64,000 nucleotides of DNA from Bacteroidota bacterium (GCA_023428135.1 JAEYZG010000010.1:353113-417112), one strand, 5' to 3'; positions 55,404 to 64,000 are shown, numbered from the stretch's first letter. Numbers and translations: made by a program. The notes: generated by a model from the letters alone, not told the origin.

Positions 55404-55655
55404 TTCAATTCAGAGGTGGTTTTAAATTTTTTTGGTTTAAGATTATTTGACCCAATTTGGCAAAAGAAGTTAGAAGATGTTCAACTTAACGAAGGATCAA
55501 TTTCATTACCTATCTTCTCAACGTGTTCCTTACTTTTAAGACTACAGCATACCCTGTCTTATTCTGTCAATCACTCAATAAATTTGCTTTCAATAAAATA
55601 ATTATCAAAAAAATTTCAAAATTTTTCAACCTCAGTATCTCAGTTCAAACAATTT

Positions 55656-55681
55656 TTCCCTATTTTGGCATTCCCGAAAAA
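55656..55681. repeat. 26-bp conserved upstream element, copy 1
   Basis: Begins TTCCCTATTTTGGCATTCCC and ends CGAAAAA. It matches copy 2 (60543-60568) at 25 of 26 positions, inside a longer similar stretch (AAAATTTTTCA about 35-85 bp upstream in each case). It lies 100 bp before effector 3. Confidence 0.6.
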
Positions 55682-55781
55682 CCTGATCAAGTGTATTAAT
55701 ATTTTTGCTGGAGTGATTATTTGTTTTTCGTGGGTATACCAGTTTTTTTAGAGATTAACTTTTTATCAAATTCGCTTAGCT

Positions 55782-58508
55782 ATGGGAGAATTTTTACATA
55801 GGAGTCGTCAGAGTTCAGACAAGAATAAGAATCTTCATCAGTCTCAACAGACACAATTAAAGCCATCAGAGAGCAAGACAGAAGCACAACCTGAAGAAAA
55901 GTCTTCCAATGAATCCATTTTTGAATCGGTAATGCAGAGAAAGTGGGATAGCTCTGGAGGAGAAGATGAAAGTAGGAATCAACGTAGGGGACCGGTTCCA
56001 CCAATGGTGGTAGAAGATAATGAGCCGCCAATACGACGGCGTGGTCCTGTTCCGATAGAGGATACAGAGGAGGAAGAACCAATTCAAAGACTTGGTCCAG
56101 TTCCTTTACAATTCTATGCTGCAGAAGAAGAGGAAGAGCCTATCCAGAGGAAAGGTCCAGTGCCACCAATGAATATGGATTCAGATGATCAATTAGATTC
56201 AGATTCTTCATCATCCGACCGAATGCCATTTTTAGTACAAAGGAAAATGGAATCATCCTTAGGTGAAGATTTTTCAAACGTAAACATTCATAAGAATTCA
56301 TCTCAATCAACGGAACTTAATGCACATGCATTTGCAAAGGGTAATGATATACACTTTGCTCCAGGCATGTACAATCCGGAATCACAAAAGGGACAAGAAC
56401 TACTTGGACATGAACTGACTCATGTAGTGCAGCAGCGGGAAGGAAGAGTTCAGCCGACGGTGCAGAAGAAGGGTGTTGGAATAAATGATGATGAAGGCTT
56501 AGAGAAGGAGGCGGATGAGATGGGAGCGAAGGCGGCGAAGGGAGAGAAAATTAAAAACATCTCGTTGGCAACAGCTGGTATGATCCAAAAATCGACACAA
56601 ACTGATGAAAATTTGGGAGAGGCCGTGACGGATAATACGGAATATTATATTAACAATGATGATGCTAGAATTAGAAGCGGAGCAAGTTTTGCAGCTGGAA
56701 ATACGAAGATTCCCTCAGGGTGTAAAATAAAAAGAATCAGAAAGGGGTCGGCAACATCAGGCAATAAGTCGATTGAGGTAGCTTATGTTGAAATACTTGA
56801 TACTTTTGGAAGCTCCACTGTTACTGCAGGAGCTAAGTATTGGACATCCTATGGTAATGTTACAGGTAAATCTGCTGTATCGGACACAGGAAATTATTTT
56901 GTTCAGTTTTCAGACACGATGGTTTATAAATCGCCTTATGGCTTGAATGAAACCGTTAAGATTAATGAACAAACGACAAATAAAGTACTTGATGTATCTA
57001 CTACAACAGAATATACCATCGCCGAACAATGCGGAAAATTTGTTAATATTAAGCAAGGATCAACAGATGTAGGATGGATTTACAAAGATGACCTGGCAAG
57101 CAAAGCAGATAATGATCGCGCAATTTTCATGAAATCTTATAAAGACTGGCTAGAGGCAAGGTATGCGGAAATTACAAGTTTATCAGGTCAAAGTAAATTA
57201 GACAGAATTGAAGGGATTTTATCTCAGGCAGAAAGAAATTTTGCACAAATTGAAAACGGAACTTATCCTTCCATTGCTGGGCTAGAAAAAGAGCCTGCGT
57301 TTATAGATAATGCCACTAAATCCGTTACCCCACACGAGCTGGTATCATCTATAAGAAAATTTATCGTTTTAACCGAAAGAACAATAGAAGGAATTGAAAC
57401 TAATAGTGCCCCAGCAGAGCAACAGGAAAACATGGGGGAACAACCTTCTATGCCACTTGCAACACTGGTTTCTCAAAACCAAGCTCAAGGTGGGAGCACT
57501 CCAGCTCAAAATACGAATACCGTTTCCCCTACAACTACTATAGATAATGCTGGATCTTTATATTCCGATAGAGATTGGAATTCGAGATTGAAAGTAAATC
57601 AGTATAGAACTCAAAGTGACAATTTAACTGCACCCGAAGCAACTTGCGCGGCTACCACTTTTGCTATGATGGTTGAAAGAATGGGGTACAATAGAGAAGA
57701 TGTTATCACTGCAATAACAACAAAATTAGGGACCTATACTGAGTATTCCTCCACAAATGAAGCCTGGAAAAAGAAGTCTAAGGATTTTTTCAATTGGCTC
57801 AATAATTCCGCTTCTGATGATTACCAAAAGATTCGAGGCGGCAAAGAAGGTTTATTAACAAAATCGAAAGAGTTAGGTGAAAAATTCAAAGAATTTGGAC
57901 AACTGGAGGATCTCATACATTTTTATCAATACCTTTTAAATAATAGTGATAGCAAAACGATAATGTCATCTAAATCTAATAATGACAAGTTAAGATCTGG
58001 GATTGAATATAATAATGATACTTCAAAAGATAGTACCTTTAAATATAAGCAGATATCTCCTTCAAGCTGGGATTCTGAATTAAGAAAACAACTCAAAGCA
58101 TATTTAGACGAAGGCTGTGTTATAAGCTTAAGTGTGAATCACAAGGGTCAATTGGGAGGCACTCATATCGTATCTGTTCAATCAATAGACAGCGAAGGAA
58201 TAATATTAGATGACCCATACGGTGGAGTTAATCCGGATTACAGAAGGACAAGCAAGCAAAAAGGAGATTTTTATCTTCCTATGGGAAAAGATAGTGGAAG
58301 AAATGATTACAATTTCAAGAATGTACCGGATTATTCATCAACCGAACCAGATTATGCTAAACGGGAGTTTTCCTTTACGGCTGGTCAGAATTTAATTGAA
58401 AATGAATCGAGAGGTGACTCTAGAAAACTATCATGGAAAATTCTTAGTGAATCAGATATGGATGTAATAAATTATATAACTGTTTTAGAACCTAAAAAAG
58501 ATGCGTAA
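55782..58508 (+). CDS. eCIS-core (DUF4157) effector candidate 3: SH3-like domains and C39-like peptidase
   Basis: 908 aa, no signal peptide. Same head (MGEFLHRSRQ), QR-GPVP repeats at 68-130, DUF4157 with HELTH at 210-214. No glycosidase is seen. Two SH3-like segments lie at about 280-360 (DDARIRSGASFAAGNTKIP) and 365-450, which could bind the wall. Residues about 600-900 form a C39/papain-like peptidase with C622 (PEATCAATTF), H795 (GGTHIVSV) and D811 (DDPYGG). Effector 1 shares the first ten residues almost exactly. A lipoprotein gene overlaps its last 8 bp. Confidence 0.82.
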   Translation: MGEFLHRSRQSSDKNKNLHQSQQTQLKPSESKTEAQPEEKSSNESIFESVMQRKWDSSGGEDESRNQRRGPVPPMVVEDNEPPIRRRGPVPIEDTEEEEPIQRLGPVPLQFYAAEEEEEPIQRKGPVPPMNMDSDDQLDSDSSSSDRMPFLVQRKMESSLGEDFSNVNIHKNSSQSTELNAHAFAKGNDIHFAPGMYNPESQKGQELLGHELTHVVQQREGRVQPTVQKKGVGINDDEGLEKEADEMGAKAAKGEKIKNISLATAGMIQKSTQTDENLGEAVTDNTEYYINNDDARIRSGASFAAGNTKIPSGCKIKRIRKGSATSGNKSIEVAYVEILDTFGSSTVTAGAKYWTSYGNVTGKSAVSDTGNYFVQFSDTMVYKSPYGLNETVKINEQTTNKVLDVSTTTEYTIAEQCGKFVNIKQGSTDVGWIYKDDLASKADNDRAIFMKSYKDWLEARYAEITSLSGQSKLDRIEGILSQAERNFAQIENGTYPSIAGLEKEPAFIDNATKSVTPHELVSSIRKFIVLTERTIEGIETNSAPAEQQENMGEQPSMPLATLVSQNQAQGGSTPAQNTNTVSPTTTIDNAGSLYSDRDWNSRLKVNQYRTQSDNLTAPEATCAATTFAMMVERMGYNREDVITAITTKLGTYTEYSSTNEAWKKKSKDFFNWLNNSASDDYQKIRGGKEGLLTKSKELGEKFKEFGQLEDLIHFYQYLLNNSDSKTIMSSKSNNDKLRSGIEYNNDTSKDSTFKYKQISPSSWDSELRKQLKAYLDEGCVISLSVNHKGQLGGTHIVSVQSIDSEGIILDDPYGGVNPDYRRTSKQKGDFYLPMGKDSGRNDYNFKNVPDYSSTEPDYAKREFSFTAGQNLIENESRGDSRKLSWKILSESDMDVINYITVLEPKKDA

Positions 58509-59190
58509 AATATATTTGTTACTTTTATTTCTTTTAATTTGTGAAGCATGTAGTAAGCCCCAAAGTATTACTCAGTACAAAGCAATAGATCCAATACAAT
58601 CATTTTTTATAGATCTTCCAGACTCTATATTCATTTTTAAATATTTAAAATATAATTTTGATAGATATGGTATAAATATCAATGATAAATGGGATCGAGG
58701 AAGGATATTCTCTTCTTCTCTAGATTTGGAATATAAAGATTCTGTGATTTCAAATAATCATCACATAAATATTTATTTAGGTGAAGGCTTTGATGTCCCA
58801 TGCAGAATTGATCTGAGAGTACTTAATATAAAGACTAAAACTTATTCAATAATTAATAAGTACTACGCGGAATTATGGGATGTAAATTCCTTTCACATTT
58901 ATCGCTATAAAAAAGGGTTATTGATTGAATGTACGAAAGAGATAATGCCTGAAATTACCTTATCTGATTTTATAAAGCCCTCCTATATTAGTCTGTTTAC
59001 GCAGGATTATATCAATAACCCATACTTAATTTATACTTATCAAAATGATCGGAATGATACTTTAAACGTGAAATTTGAGCCGAGAGACCATCCTTTTTTT
59101 GAGGAGAATAAGCATTGGGATTCTGTTATAGCTCAGAGAGAAATTTTTTTAGTTTGGAAAAAAGATCGATTTGTTAAGGTTGGTCAATAA
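58501..59190 (+). CDS. Lipoprotein overlapping effector 3 (immunity candidate)
   Basis: 229 aa, lipobox CEAC (Cys about 17). The globular part is beta-rich and aromatic (IFIFKYLKYNFDRYGI, HINIYLGEGFDV, REIFLVWKKDRFVKVG). No known domain. The ATG lies inside the effector 3 stop region (8-bp overlap), which should couple the two. Unlike the other two cassettes only one lipoprotein follows before the VanY remnant. Confidence 0.7.
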   Translation: MRKIYLLLLFLLICEACSKPQSITQYKAIDPIQSFFIDLPDSIFIFKYLKYNFDRYGININDKWDRGRIFSSSLDLEYKDSVISNNHHINIYLGEGFDVPCRIDLRVLNIKTKTYSIINKYYAELWDVNSFHIYRYKKGLLIECTKEIMPEITLSDFIKPSYISLFTQDYINNPYLIYTYQNDRNDTLNVKFEPRDHPFFEENKHWDSVIAQREIFLVWKKDRFVKVGQ

Positions 59191-59232
59191 TTGAAGGGTA
59201 GGTGAATTTAAGATAACTCAGAGATAACTTGA

Positions 59233-59495
59233 TTTGGCTGTTACATATGCAAGAACTTACTTTTGGGTGCAAATCCAAATCCTAATGAAGTTGCTAGGCC
59301 AGGCAAATCAAATCACCAACATGGGCAGGCTCTCGATTTGAATACGGGAGGATTTAATCCATTATTTATAATTGGCTTAAAGAAAATGGTCCTAAGTATG
59401 GTTGGATAAGGACAGTAAATAATGAACATTGGCATTGGGAGTATAGGCCAAATGATGCTGAGGAACATGGATATAGAATGCCTAAAATAAATTAA
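59233..59495 (+). pseudogene. Frameshifted VanY-type D,D-carboxypeptidase C-terminal remnant
   Basis: Between 59233 and 59495 one frame reads NPNEVARPGKSNHQHGQALD and after a +1-type frameshift near 59355 the next frame reads YNWLKENGPKYGWIRTVNNE followed by HWHWEY, ending at a stop at 59493-59495. SxHxxGxAxD and EHWHWEY are the metal-ligand signatures of M15 (VanY/DacB-like) peptidases. The N-terminal part and any DUF4157 head are absent. A lipoprotein gene starts 6 bp later, as in the intact cassettes. Confidence 0.8.
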
Positions 59496-59501
59496 TGTAA
59501 T

Positions 59502-59957
59502 ATGAAGAGTAATATAATTAAGTTGTATTATTTAGGAATAATCTTCACTGCATGTGTTAAAACTCCTGAGAGTGGAACAAAGTCCAAAGAAAGTTCAAAT
59601 ATGGATAATGCGACAATGGAGGCAGAGCTTCCCAGAACAAATGATAATCTTGAAAAGGATGACAAAGAGTACCTTTTTAAAGGGAAAAAAGGAGTGTTAG
59701 AAGGAACATTTGTAATAGCACAACAAGGAGATTATTGGCATATAGCTATTAGAGACAGTCTTGGTTACTTGGCATCTTTTTATATTGGGGAAAACGCAAA
59801 TATAACAGAGCAAAAGTTTTATAATATGGAAGATGGTTTGTATGATAATGAAAAGGTGAGAGTTTTCTGGTCTTACCAAGATAGATTTATTAAACAAATT
59901 GGAAAGACCGAAAGCATTGTAGTTCTTGATAAGATAGAGTTTTTAAATAGGGAATAA
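59502..59957 (+). CDS. Orphan lipoprotein after the VanY remnant (immunity candidate)
   Basis: 151 aa, lipobox FTAC (Cys about 18), Ser/Lys/Glu-rich linker, then a small beta domain (LEGTFVIAQQGDYWHIAIRD; KVRVFWSYQDRFIKQIG). The gene is intact although the peptidase next to it is broken, as expected for an inhibitor kept after its toxin decays. No named domain. Confidence 0.65.
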   Translation: MKSNIIKLYYLGIIFTACVKTPESGTKSKESSNMDNATMEAELPRTNDNLEKDDKEYLFKGKKGVLEGTFVIAQQGDYWHIAIRDSLGYLASFYIGENANITEQKFYNMEDGLYDNEKVRVFWSYQDRFIKQIGKTESIVVLDKIEFLNRE

Positions 59958-60075
59958 AAATGGATGGGCTCTAATTTAATCGTTGTGATAATATTCAAGA
60001 TTCCAATAATAATTATGACTATGCTTTACCATTCGCAGTTTGAATAGAAACAGCAATATTGGCGGTAAGCTTTAA

Positions 60076-60440
60076 GGACATAGATTTTTATTGCACTTAA
60101 TTTTATTCTCGTAAGATCAGCATCTGGAGAGGCAATTACATTTTGAAAAAAATGTAGAATTTGGTTTTCTGCCTTTTGATTGTTATTACTATAGCGATAA
60201 TACTTTGGGTAAAGTATTAGATCCTTTTTGTTCAAAGGACACGAACGATATTATTAGAAATTTTGAAATAATAGGTGATTCTGCATAGTATTCAACAGAG
60301 TTTTTTTATAATGAAAGTGAAACCCCTTACAATGATGAGAGTTATGAGTGGTGTAGAAATTTTGGAACAGTTTTACAAAACTGTAAATCTTTTTTAGGAG
60401 AAGGCAGAGGCCGCTATCCTATCCATATCCCAAACCCCTT
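60076..60440 (+). pseudogene. Decayed reading frame, possibly an old lipoprotein or effector part
   Basis: Frame pieces read ILVRSASGEAITF, then after a one-base shift at the TTTT run EKNVEFGFLPFDCYYYSDNT through IIRNFEIIGDSA to a stop at 60286-60288, and again open YSTEFFYNESETPYNDESYE onward. With one stop and one shift in about 120 codons it looks like a recently lost gene. No family recognised. Confidence 0.45.
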
Positions 60441-60542
60441 TACTTTCAAAAAACTAATTTCTTCTAAAATTCCCAAAATTTTTCATCCTGGGCATAGACA
60501 CTTGGATATTTTCCCCGTTAATCCCTTGATTTTTAGAAACTA

Positions 60543-60568
60543 TTCCCTATTTTGACATTCCCGAAAAA
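60543..60568. repeat. 26-bp conserved upstream element, copy 2
   Basis: TTCCCTATTTTGACATTCCC followed by CGAAAAA-type end; one base differs from copy 1 at 55656-55681. It lies 134 bp before the FISUMP copy 2 start and may mark a common promoter or operator block. Confidence 0.6.
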
Positions 60569-60701
60569 TTTTAGAGTTGAAGATTACTATTTTTACTAAA
60601 ATTGGTACATTTGGGGAGTTCATTAAGTTGAATATCTTTTGAGTTTAAACATCTATTTTAATCGACCAAAATATTTTTGAAATAAAAACTTCTTATAGAA
60701 A

Positions 60702-61325
60702 ATGAAAAAACTAATGCTTTCCTGGACCCTGGTTTTAGCTGTTGCGGGTCTTACGCTTATGTCTTGTGGAAAAGATAAAGATGATAATAAGCCAAATGAT
60801 CCGAATGTTGGAACTGTTAAGGACGAGAGAGATCAAATAGTGTATAAGACTATAAAGATAGGAAATCAAACTTGGTTTGCAGAGAATTTAAAATATAACG
60901 GTGCTCTTTCCTCTGGATCGTCTTTTGATCCATATGGAAGTCAAGACTCTACTGCAAAATATGGAAAATTATATACATTAGATGCAGCAAAAATTGCTTG
61001 TCCAAATGGATGGCATTTACCAACTGATGAAAATTGGAGACTCTTAGAGCATAACTTAGGAATGTCAAATTTAGACACAACAAAGACAGGAGATGGTATT
61101 GAGAGAGGGGCAGATGCGGCTGTAGGGATAAAATTACAAAAGGGAGGAACCTCAGGTTTTGATATTGTAGTTAAGCCGAGTGAATCAGAAGAAGAAGTTT
61201 GGACGGCTTCATCTAATTCAAATGGTAAGATTTATACCAGAATTTTTAAGAAAAATGATGGTTCAGTATATCGATACCTAAATGGTAGTGGCGCAACAAT
61301 TTGCGTTAGGTGTTTAAAGGATTAA
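60702..61325 (+). CDS. FISUMP-domain lipoprotein, copy 2
   Basis: 207 aa, lipobox LMSC (Cys about 22). Residues DQIVYKTIKIGNQTWFAENL and CPNGWHLPTDENWRLLEHNL and the terminal ICVRCLKD parallel copy 1 at 52130. The signal regions differ but the domain order is the same. The paralogues flank the delta-60 and effector 3 cassettes. The transcript ends at 61343-61376. Confidence 0.85.
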   Translation: MKKLMLSWTLVLAVAGLTLMSCGKDKDDNKPNDPNVGTVKDERDQIVYKTIKIGNQTWFAENLKYNGALSSGSSFDPYGSQDSTAKYGKLYTLDAAKIACPNGWHLPTDENWRLLEHNLGMSNLDTTKTGDGIERGADAAVGIKLQKGGTSGFDIVVKPSESEEEVWTASSNSNGKIYTRIFKKNDGSVYRYLNGSGATICVRCLKD

Positions 61326-61342
61326 ATCTATTGTATTTGATT

Positions 61343-61376
61343 GGTCTTCTTGTCTTAAGCAAGAAGATCTTTTTTC
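61343..61376 (+). terminator. Terminator after FISUMP copy 2
   Basis: GGTCTTCTTG (61343-61352) pairs with CAAGAAGATC (61360-61369) with one G-T pair and a 7-base loop, followed by six T. Confidence 0.85.
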
Positions 61377-61401
61377 AACATTTTTTTGATTATATAAAAC
61401 T

Positions 61402-64000
61402 ATGAATAGGAGAAAGATTTATTTAAAAATTTCCTTGATAAAGGAAATTTTACTTTTTTGTTGTTCCGTTTTTCTTTTATCTAATTATAGCTCTGCGGAC
61501 CCAGTCATAACGGCTTCATTTACGATTGGAGTTAAGAATGGCAATAAAATATGCGTATCTAATGGCTCGACTACGACCAATGTTATTGTAGAAGTATATG
61601 GTTTTAGCATATCCCCATCAAACACTCCCTATAAGTTTTATGCTTATTATGATGATAATTTTAAAGGGAGTGGAACAAATACTCAAATTAATTATTCAAA
61701 TGTATCAAAAGGTGGTAAAATAAAGGTGGTTTTAGCTGATCCGAATGATGAAACAAAAAAATACGGGGAGCAAGAATTTGCATTAAATGACTTTACAACT
61801 ATACCTAGTTATTCTTTAACAGCACTCACTCCCACTGTATGTCTGGATAATTCTGGAAACAATGGTACTGTAAGATTGAGAATTTCGCCATACACAGCAG
61901 GAGCTACATATGATTTTCATTTGAATGGTAATCTAAATGGCGTTAATGAGCCGGCAGCTCCTTTTGTTGATAAAAAAGATGGAACGTTTGAACGTGATAT
62001 AAATAGCGGTATTGCTGATAATACATCCGCATCATATTTCGTAACTGTAACAGAAAATGGTTGTCCCAGCAATAAAATTTATAGTGGAAATATAACGTTT
62101 AAAAGATCCCCAAAACTGAATGAAAAACCATCCTACCTCCGCTACCTTTCTCAAGGAGGAACAATAATTCTTAAAGATCTTTTTAATAATACAAGCGGTA
62201 ATTTTGATAATGAATATACTTTTGAAGATCTGTCGGGAAAAGGTTTGGTTGTAAAGCAAGGAAATACCTGGATCTTTAAAGGGGATGATGCCGGTGAAGG
62301 AGTTTATAAAAATATAATAGCATATACACCTCTTAATGGAACCTGTTCTAATGGTAAAACTACTGTAGGTACAGAATTAAAAATATTAAATGACAAGGAG
62401 AGTTTGGTTATATTCCTTAAAGCTACCAAGGAATTACCGATATGTGCTAATCAGGAAAAGTATCCTTTACAGGTTCTCATAAAAGACGGATGCCAACCTG
62501 TAAGCCCGCAAATGCCTCAGATATCCGTTGGAGAAATTCCTGCATTAAATATTGAATATGTAGACATCGAAGAAAGCATTAACTGTCACATATATAGTTT
62601 TGAAATTGAACCAATCAAGTATAATAAACCAGAGGTAGATATTAAGGTTGTCGGCTTATCTTCCAGTGGATGTGAATTGTCCGGAACAATAAAGATTGCA
62701 GAGCCTAATGATCCTAATATTTCGGGGCTTCCAGAAACAATAAAGGTAAGTGGTGAAGACGTTGCATATATCTGTGGATCGTCCTCAGATACGATATCAA
62801 TGAGGGCAAATCCTTCAGGAGGTTACTATACAATAGAAAAAGGAGTTTTAGCAGGAGGAGTTTATACCTTCAAACCTATTGGTAACGTCAAGTTTGGCGA
62901 AACTTCAGAGGATGATCAATCTTTAGAGCAGTTTGTTCCATCGGATGTCTTCGGAAGAATCATTACGTCAACCTTTGACAGTCTTATCAAAATTACATAT
63001 ACTTCTCCCAAACCATGTCCGGCAAGTAAATCCATCATCCTTAAGTTCCTTCCTTCGATAGGTGTGACATTTAAGCATGCAAAAGATACCATTTGTTTTG
63101 GAGACACATTAGAGTTGAAGGTAAAGGGTAGCGAAAACGTATTAAATAAATTTTCGTGGAATTTTGGAGATGGGGAACGGTTATCCCTGTCACCTGATAC
63201 GATTGTACATTATTCCTATAAATATCCAGGAAGATATTTTATAAGATTTCAGACAAATATAAATTCATTAGAAGAAAGTATGTGTAATAATGATGTTATT
63301 GACACTATTTATGTCGGAGCGAAGCCAACCCCTTCCTATTCAGTTTATAATAATTACGAAAATGAAGAAATTAAATTAAATAGTAGTTCGAAAATCATTG
63401 TCGCAAATATCTCGGATCCTACAGATGAAATTAATAAATGGGAGTGGAGATTTGGAGATACAAGCTTAGTTGAAAATGATAAAGTAACTTATCCTAGTCC
63501 TGGAGTACAGAAAGAACCTTATAAGGTATTGCATATTGCTACAGCAAAATGGGGTTGTTCCGACACTGCGGTCTTAAATGTACCAATTTTTCCGGTTCAT
63601 ACAGTTTTGCCGGATGAATTTAATACGGAAACTTTTGAGACAGGATCAGATAATGGCTGGTACCATAGCGGCCAATTTATTAACCATAAAGTAAAATCCA
63701 GCTGGCAGAATATTCCCCCTATTGGGATTAATAACAAAATTAAACCAATAACTCCCGGCAATGCAGCATGGGTAACTTTTGTTCCTGATAGCGGTGGCTA
63801 TAGAGCAGGAGAAAAGTCTTGGGTTGAAAGTCCGGTTTATGAAATCGGTAATTTGCAACTTCCAATGTTATCAATGGACACGTGGACTGACATGAATTAC
63901 CCATTTGATGGGGCTGCTGTTCAGTTTGCTTTTGTAGATACCACAGCATTTGGAAAGGAGAAATGGCAAACTCTGGGAGAAATGGATGGTGAAGGACTTA
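61402..64000 (+). CDS. Large secreted protein with PKD domain, 3' end outside window
   Basis: Open from ATG 61402 to the window end, 866 codons read so far. Signal peptide about residues 1-33 (hydrophobic LLFCCSVFLLSNYSS). The chain is Ig-like and beta-rich with cysteine-containing strands (CPSNKIYSG, CELSGTIKI), and a PKD domain near residue 570 (FSWNFGDGERLSLSPDT, HYSYKYPGRYF) with a second partial PKD copy at about 675 (KWEWRFGDTSLVEN). Such multidomain proteins in gliding Bacteroidota are usually adhesins or exoproteins sorted by T9SS; the sorting tail would lie beyond the window. Confidence 0.85.
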   Translation, partial: MNRRKIYLKISLIKEILLFCCSVFLLSNYSSADPVITASFTIGVKNGNKICVSNGSTTTNVIVEVYGFSISPSNTPYKFYAYYDDNFKGSGTNTQINYSNVSKGGKIKVVLADPNDETKKYGEQEFALNDFTTIPSYSLTALTPTVCLDNSGNNGTVRLRISPYTAGATYDFHLNGNLNGVNEPAAPFVDKKDGTFERDINSGIADNTSASYFVTVTENGCPSNKIYSGNITFKRSPKLNEKPSYLRYLSQGGTIILKDLFNNTSGNFDNEYTFEDLSGKGLVVKQGNTWIFKGDDAGEGVYKNIIAYTPLNGTCSNGKTTVGTELKILNDKESLVIFLKATKELPICANQEKYPLQVLIKDGCQPVSPQMPQISVGEIPALNIEYVDIEESINCHIYSFEIEPIKYNKPEVDIKVVGLSSSGCELSGTIKIAEPNDPNISGLPETIKVSGEDVAYICGSSSDTISMRANPSGGYYTIEKGVLAGGVYTFKPIGNVKFGETSEDDQSLEQFVPSDVFGRIITSTFDSLIKITYTSPKPCPASKSIILKFLPSIGVTFKHAKDTICFGDTLELKVKGSENVLNKFSWNFGDGERLSLSPDTIVHYSYKYPGRYFIRFQTNINSLEESMCNNDVIDTIYVGAKPTPSYSVYNNYENEEIKLNSSSKIIVANISDPTDEINKWEWRFGDTSLVENDKVTYPSPGVQKEPYKVLHIATAKWGCSDTAVLNVPIFPVHTVLPDEFNTETFETGSDNGWYHSGQFINHKVKSSWQNIPPIGINNKIKPITPGNAAWVTFVPDSGGYRAGEKSWVESPVYEIGNLQLPMLSMDTWTDMNYPFDGAAVQFAFVDTTAFGKEKWQTLGEMDGEGL

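Larger units (their letters stand above)
59958..60701. other. 744-bp gap with a decayed reading frame and a repeated upstream element
   Basis: No intact gene. The interval 60076-60440 holds a degraded protein-coding stretch. The interval 60455-60568 resembles the region upstream of effector 3. The last 130 bp lead into the second FISUMP gene and include TACATTTG at 60606-60613, a TAnnTTTG match. Confidence 0.6.

Noticed and set aside
55392..55601. 69-residue plus-strand frame after the delta-60 gene
   Set aside because: Its ATG lies in the right arm of a terminator hairpin and there is no homologue or domain that I recognise.
41931..59957. Whole eCIS operon or prophage
   Set aside because: I looked for sheath, tube, baseplate, AAA ATPase, integrase, terminase and capsid genes and found none; only candidate cargo genes are present.
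60026..60235. 69-residue minus-strand frame
   Set aside because: No start context or domain, and it is antisense to the decayed plus-strand frame.

Overview
The window is a low-GC chromosomal stretch of a gliding member of the Bacteroidota, probably of Cytophagales type. The lineage call rests on five gliding or type IX secretion genes (gldJ, a gldN-like gene, gldB, gldE, gldD), a type IX C-terminal sorting domain, SusD-free lipoprotein-rich gene content, the conserved order mutY-ssb-gldE-gldD, and the 29-residue basic protein that begins MPCGKKRKRHK. No rRNA, tRNA, CRISPR array or complete insertion sequence was recognised.

Bases 1-16000 look origin-proximal. Almost all genes are on the minus strand: a partial acyl-CoA ligase, a TPR protein, an Ig-like lipoprotein, a methyltransferase, mnmG (gidA), ybeY, an RsbW-like kinase, a DUF4175 protein, a peptide-binding lipoprotein and exonuclease III. 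Two non-coding signals stand out. The AT-rich gap 3545-3989 carries one perfect DnaA box and several near-perfect ones. The gap 8351-8706 between mnmG and ybeY holds three perfect 16-bp parS palindromes and two degraded ones, one of which also encodes the end of YbeY. Together with gidA they mark the segregation and initiation region of the chromosome.

Bases 16000-41650 are housekeeping and motility genes: comF-like, gldJ, a gldN-like gene, two sigma-factor modules, uvrA, nth, asnB with a glycosyltransferase, gldB, a PorT-like barrel, rng, a 29-residue basic protein, HU, mutY, ssb, a gldE that has lost its membrane domain, gldD, recG and a NUDIX hydrolase.

Bases 41900-61300 form an accessory island on the plus strand. 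Three large paralogues (1191, 953 and 908 aa) share a conserved start (MGEFL), a tandem acidic QRKGPVP repeat and a DUF4157 (eCIS core) domain with an intact HELTH motif. Their middles differ: glucosaminidase plus peptidoglycan-binding repeats, a pesticin-like lysozyme plus LysM-like domain, or SH3-like domains. Each ends in a papain/C39-like cysteine peptidase. None has a signal peptide, and each is directly followed (1 bp gap, 4 bp gap or 8 bp overlap) by a small lipoprotein gene. A frameshifted VanY-type carboxypeptidase remnant, also followed after 6 bp by a small lipoprotein gene, and a decayed possible fourth head suggest turnover of cassettes. I read this as a chromosomal set of cell-wall-targeting effectors, possibly cargo of a contractile injection system encoded elsewhere, with lipoprotein immunity candidates. 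Two FISUMP lipoproteins, a delta-60 repeat type IX substrate and, at the right edge, a large PKD-containing secreted protein cut by the window complete the region.
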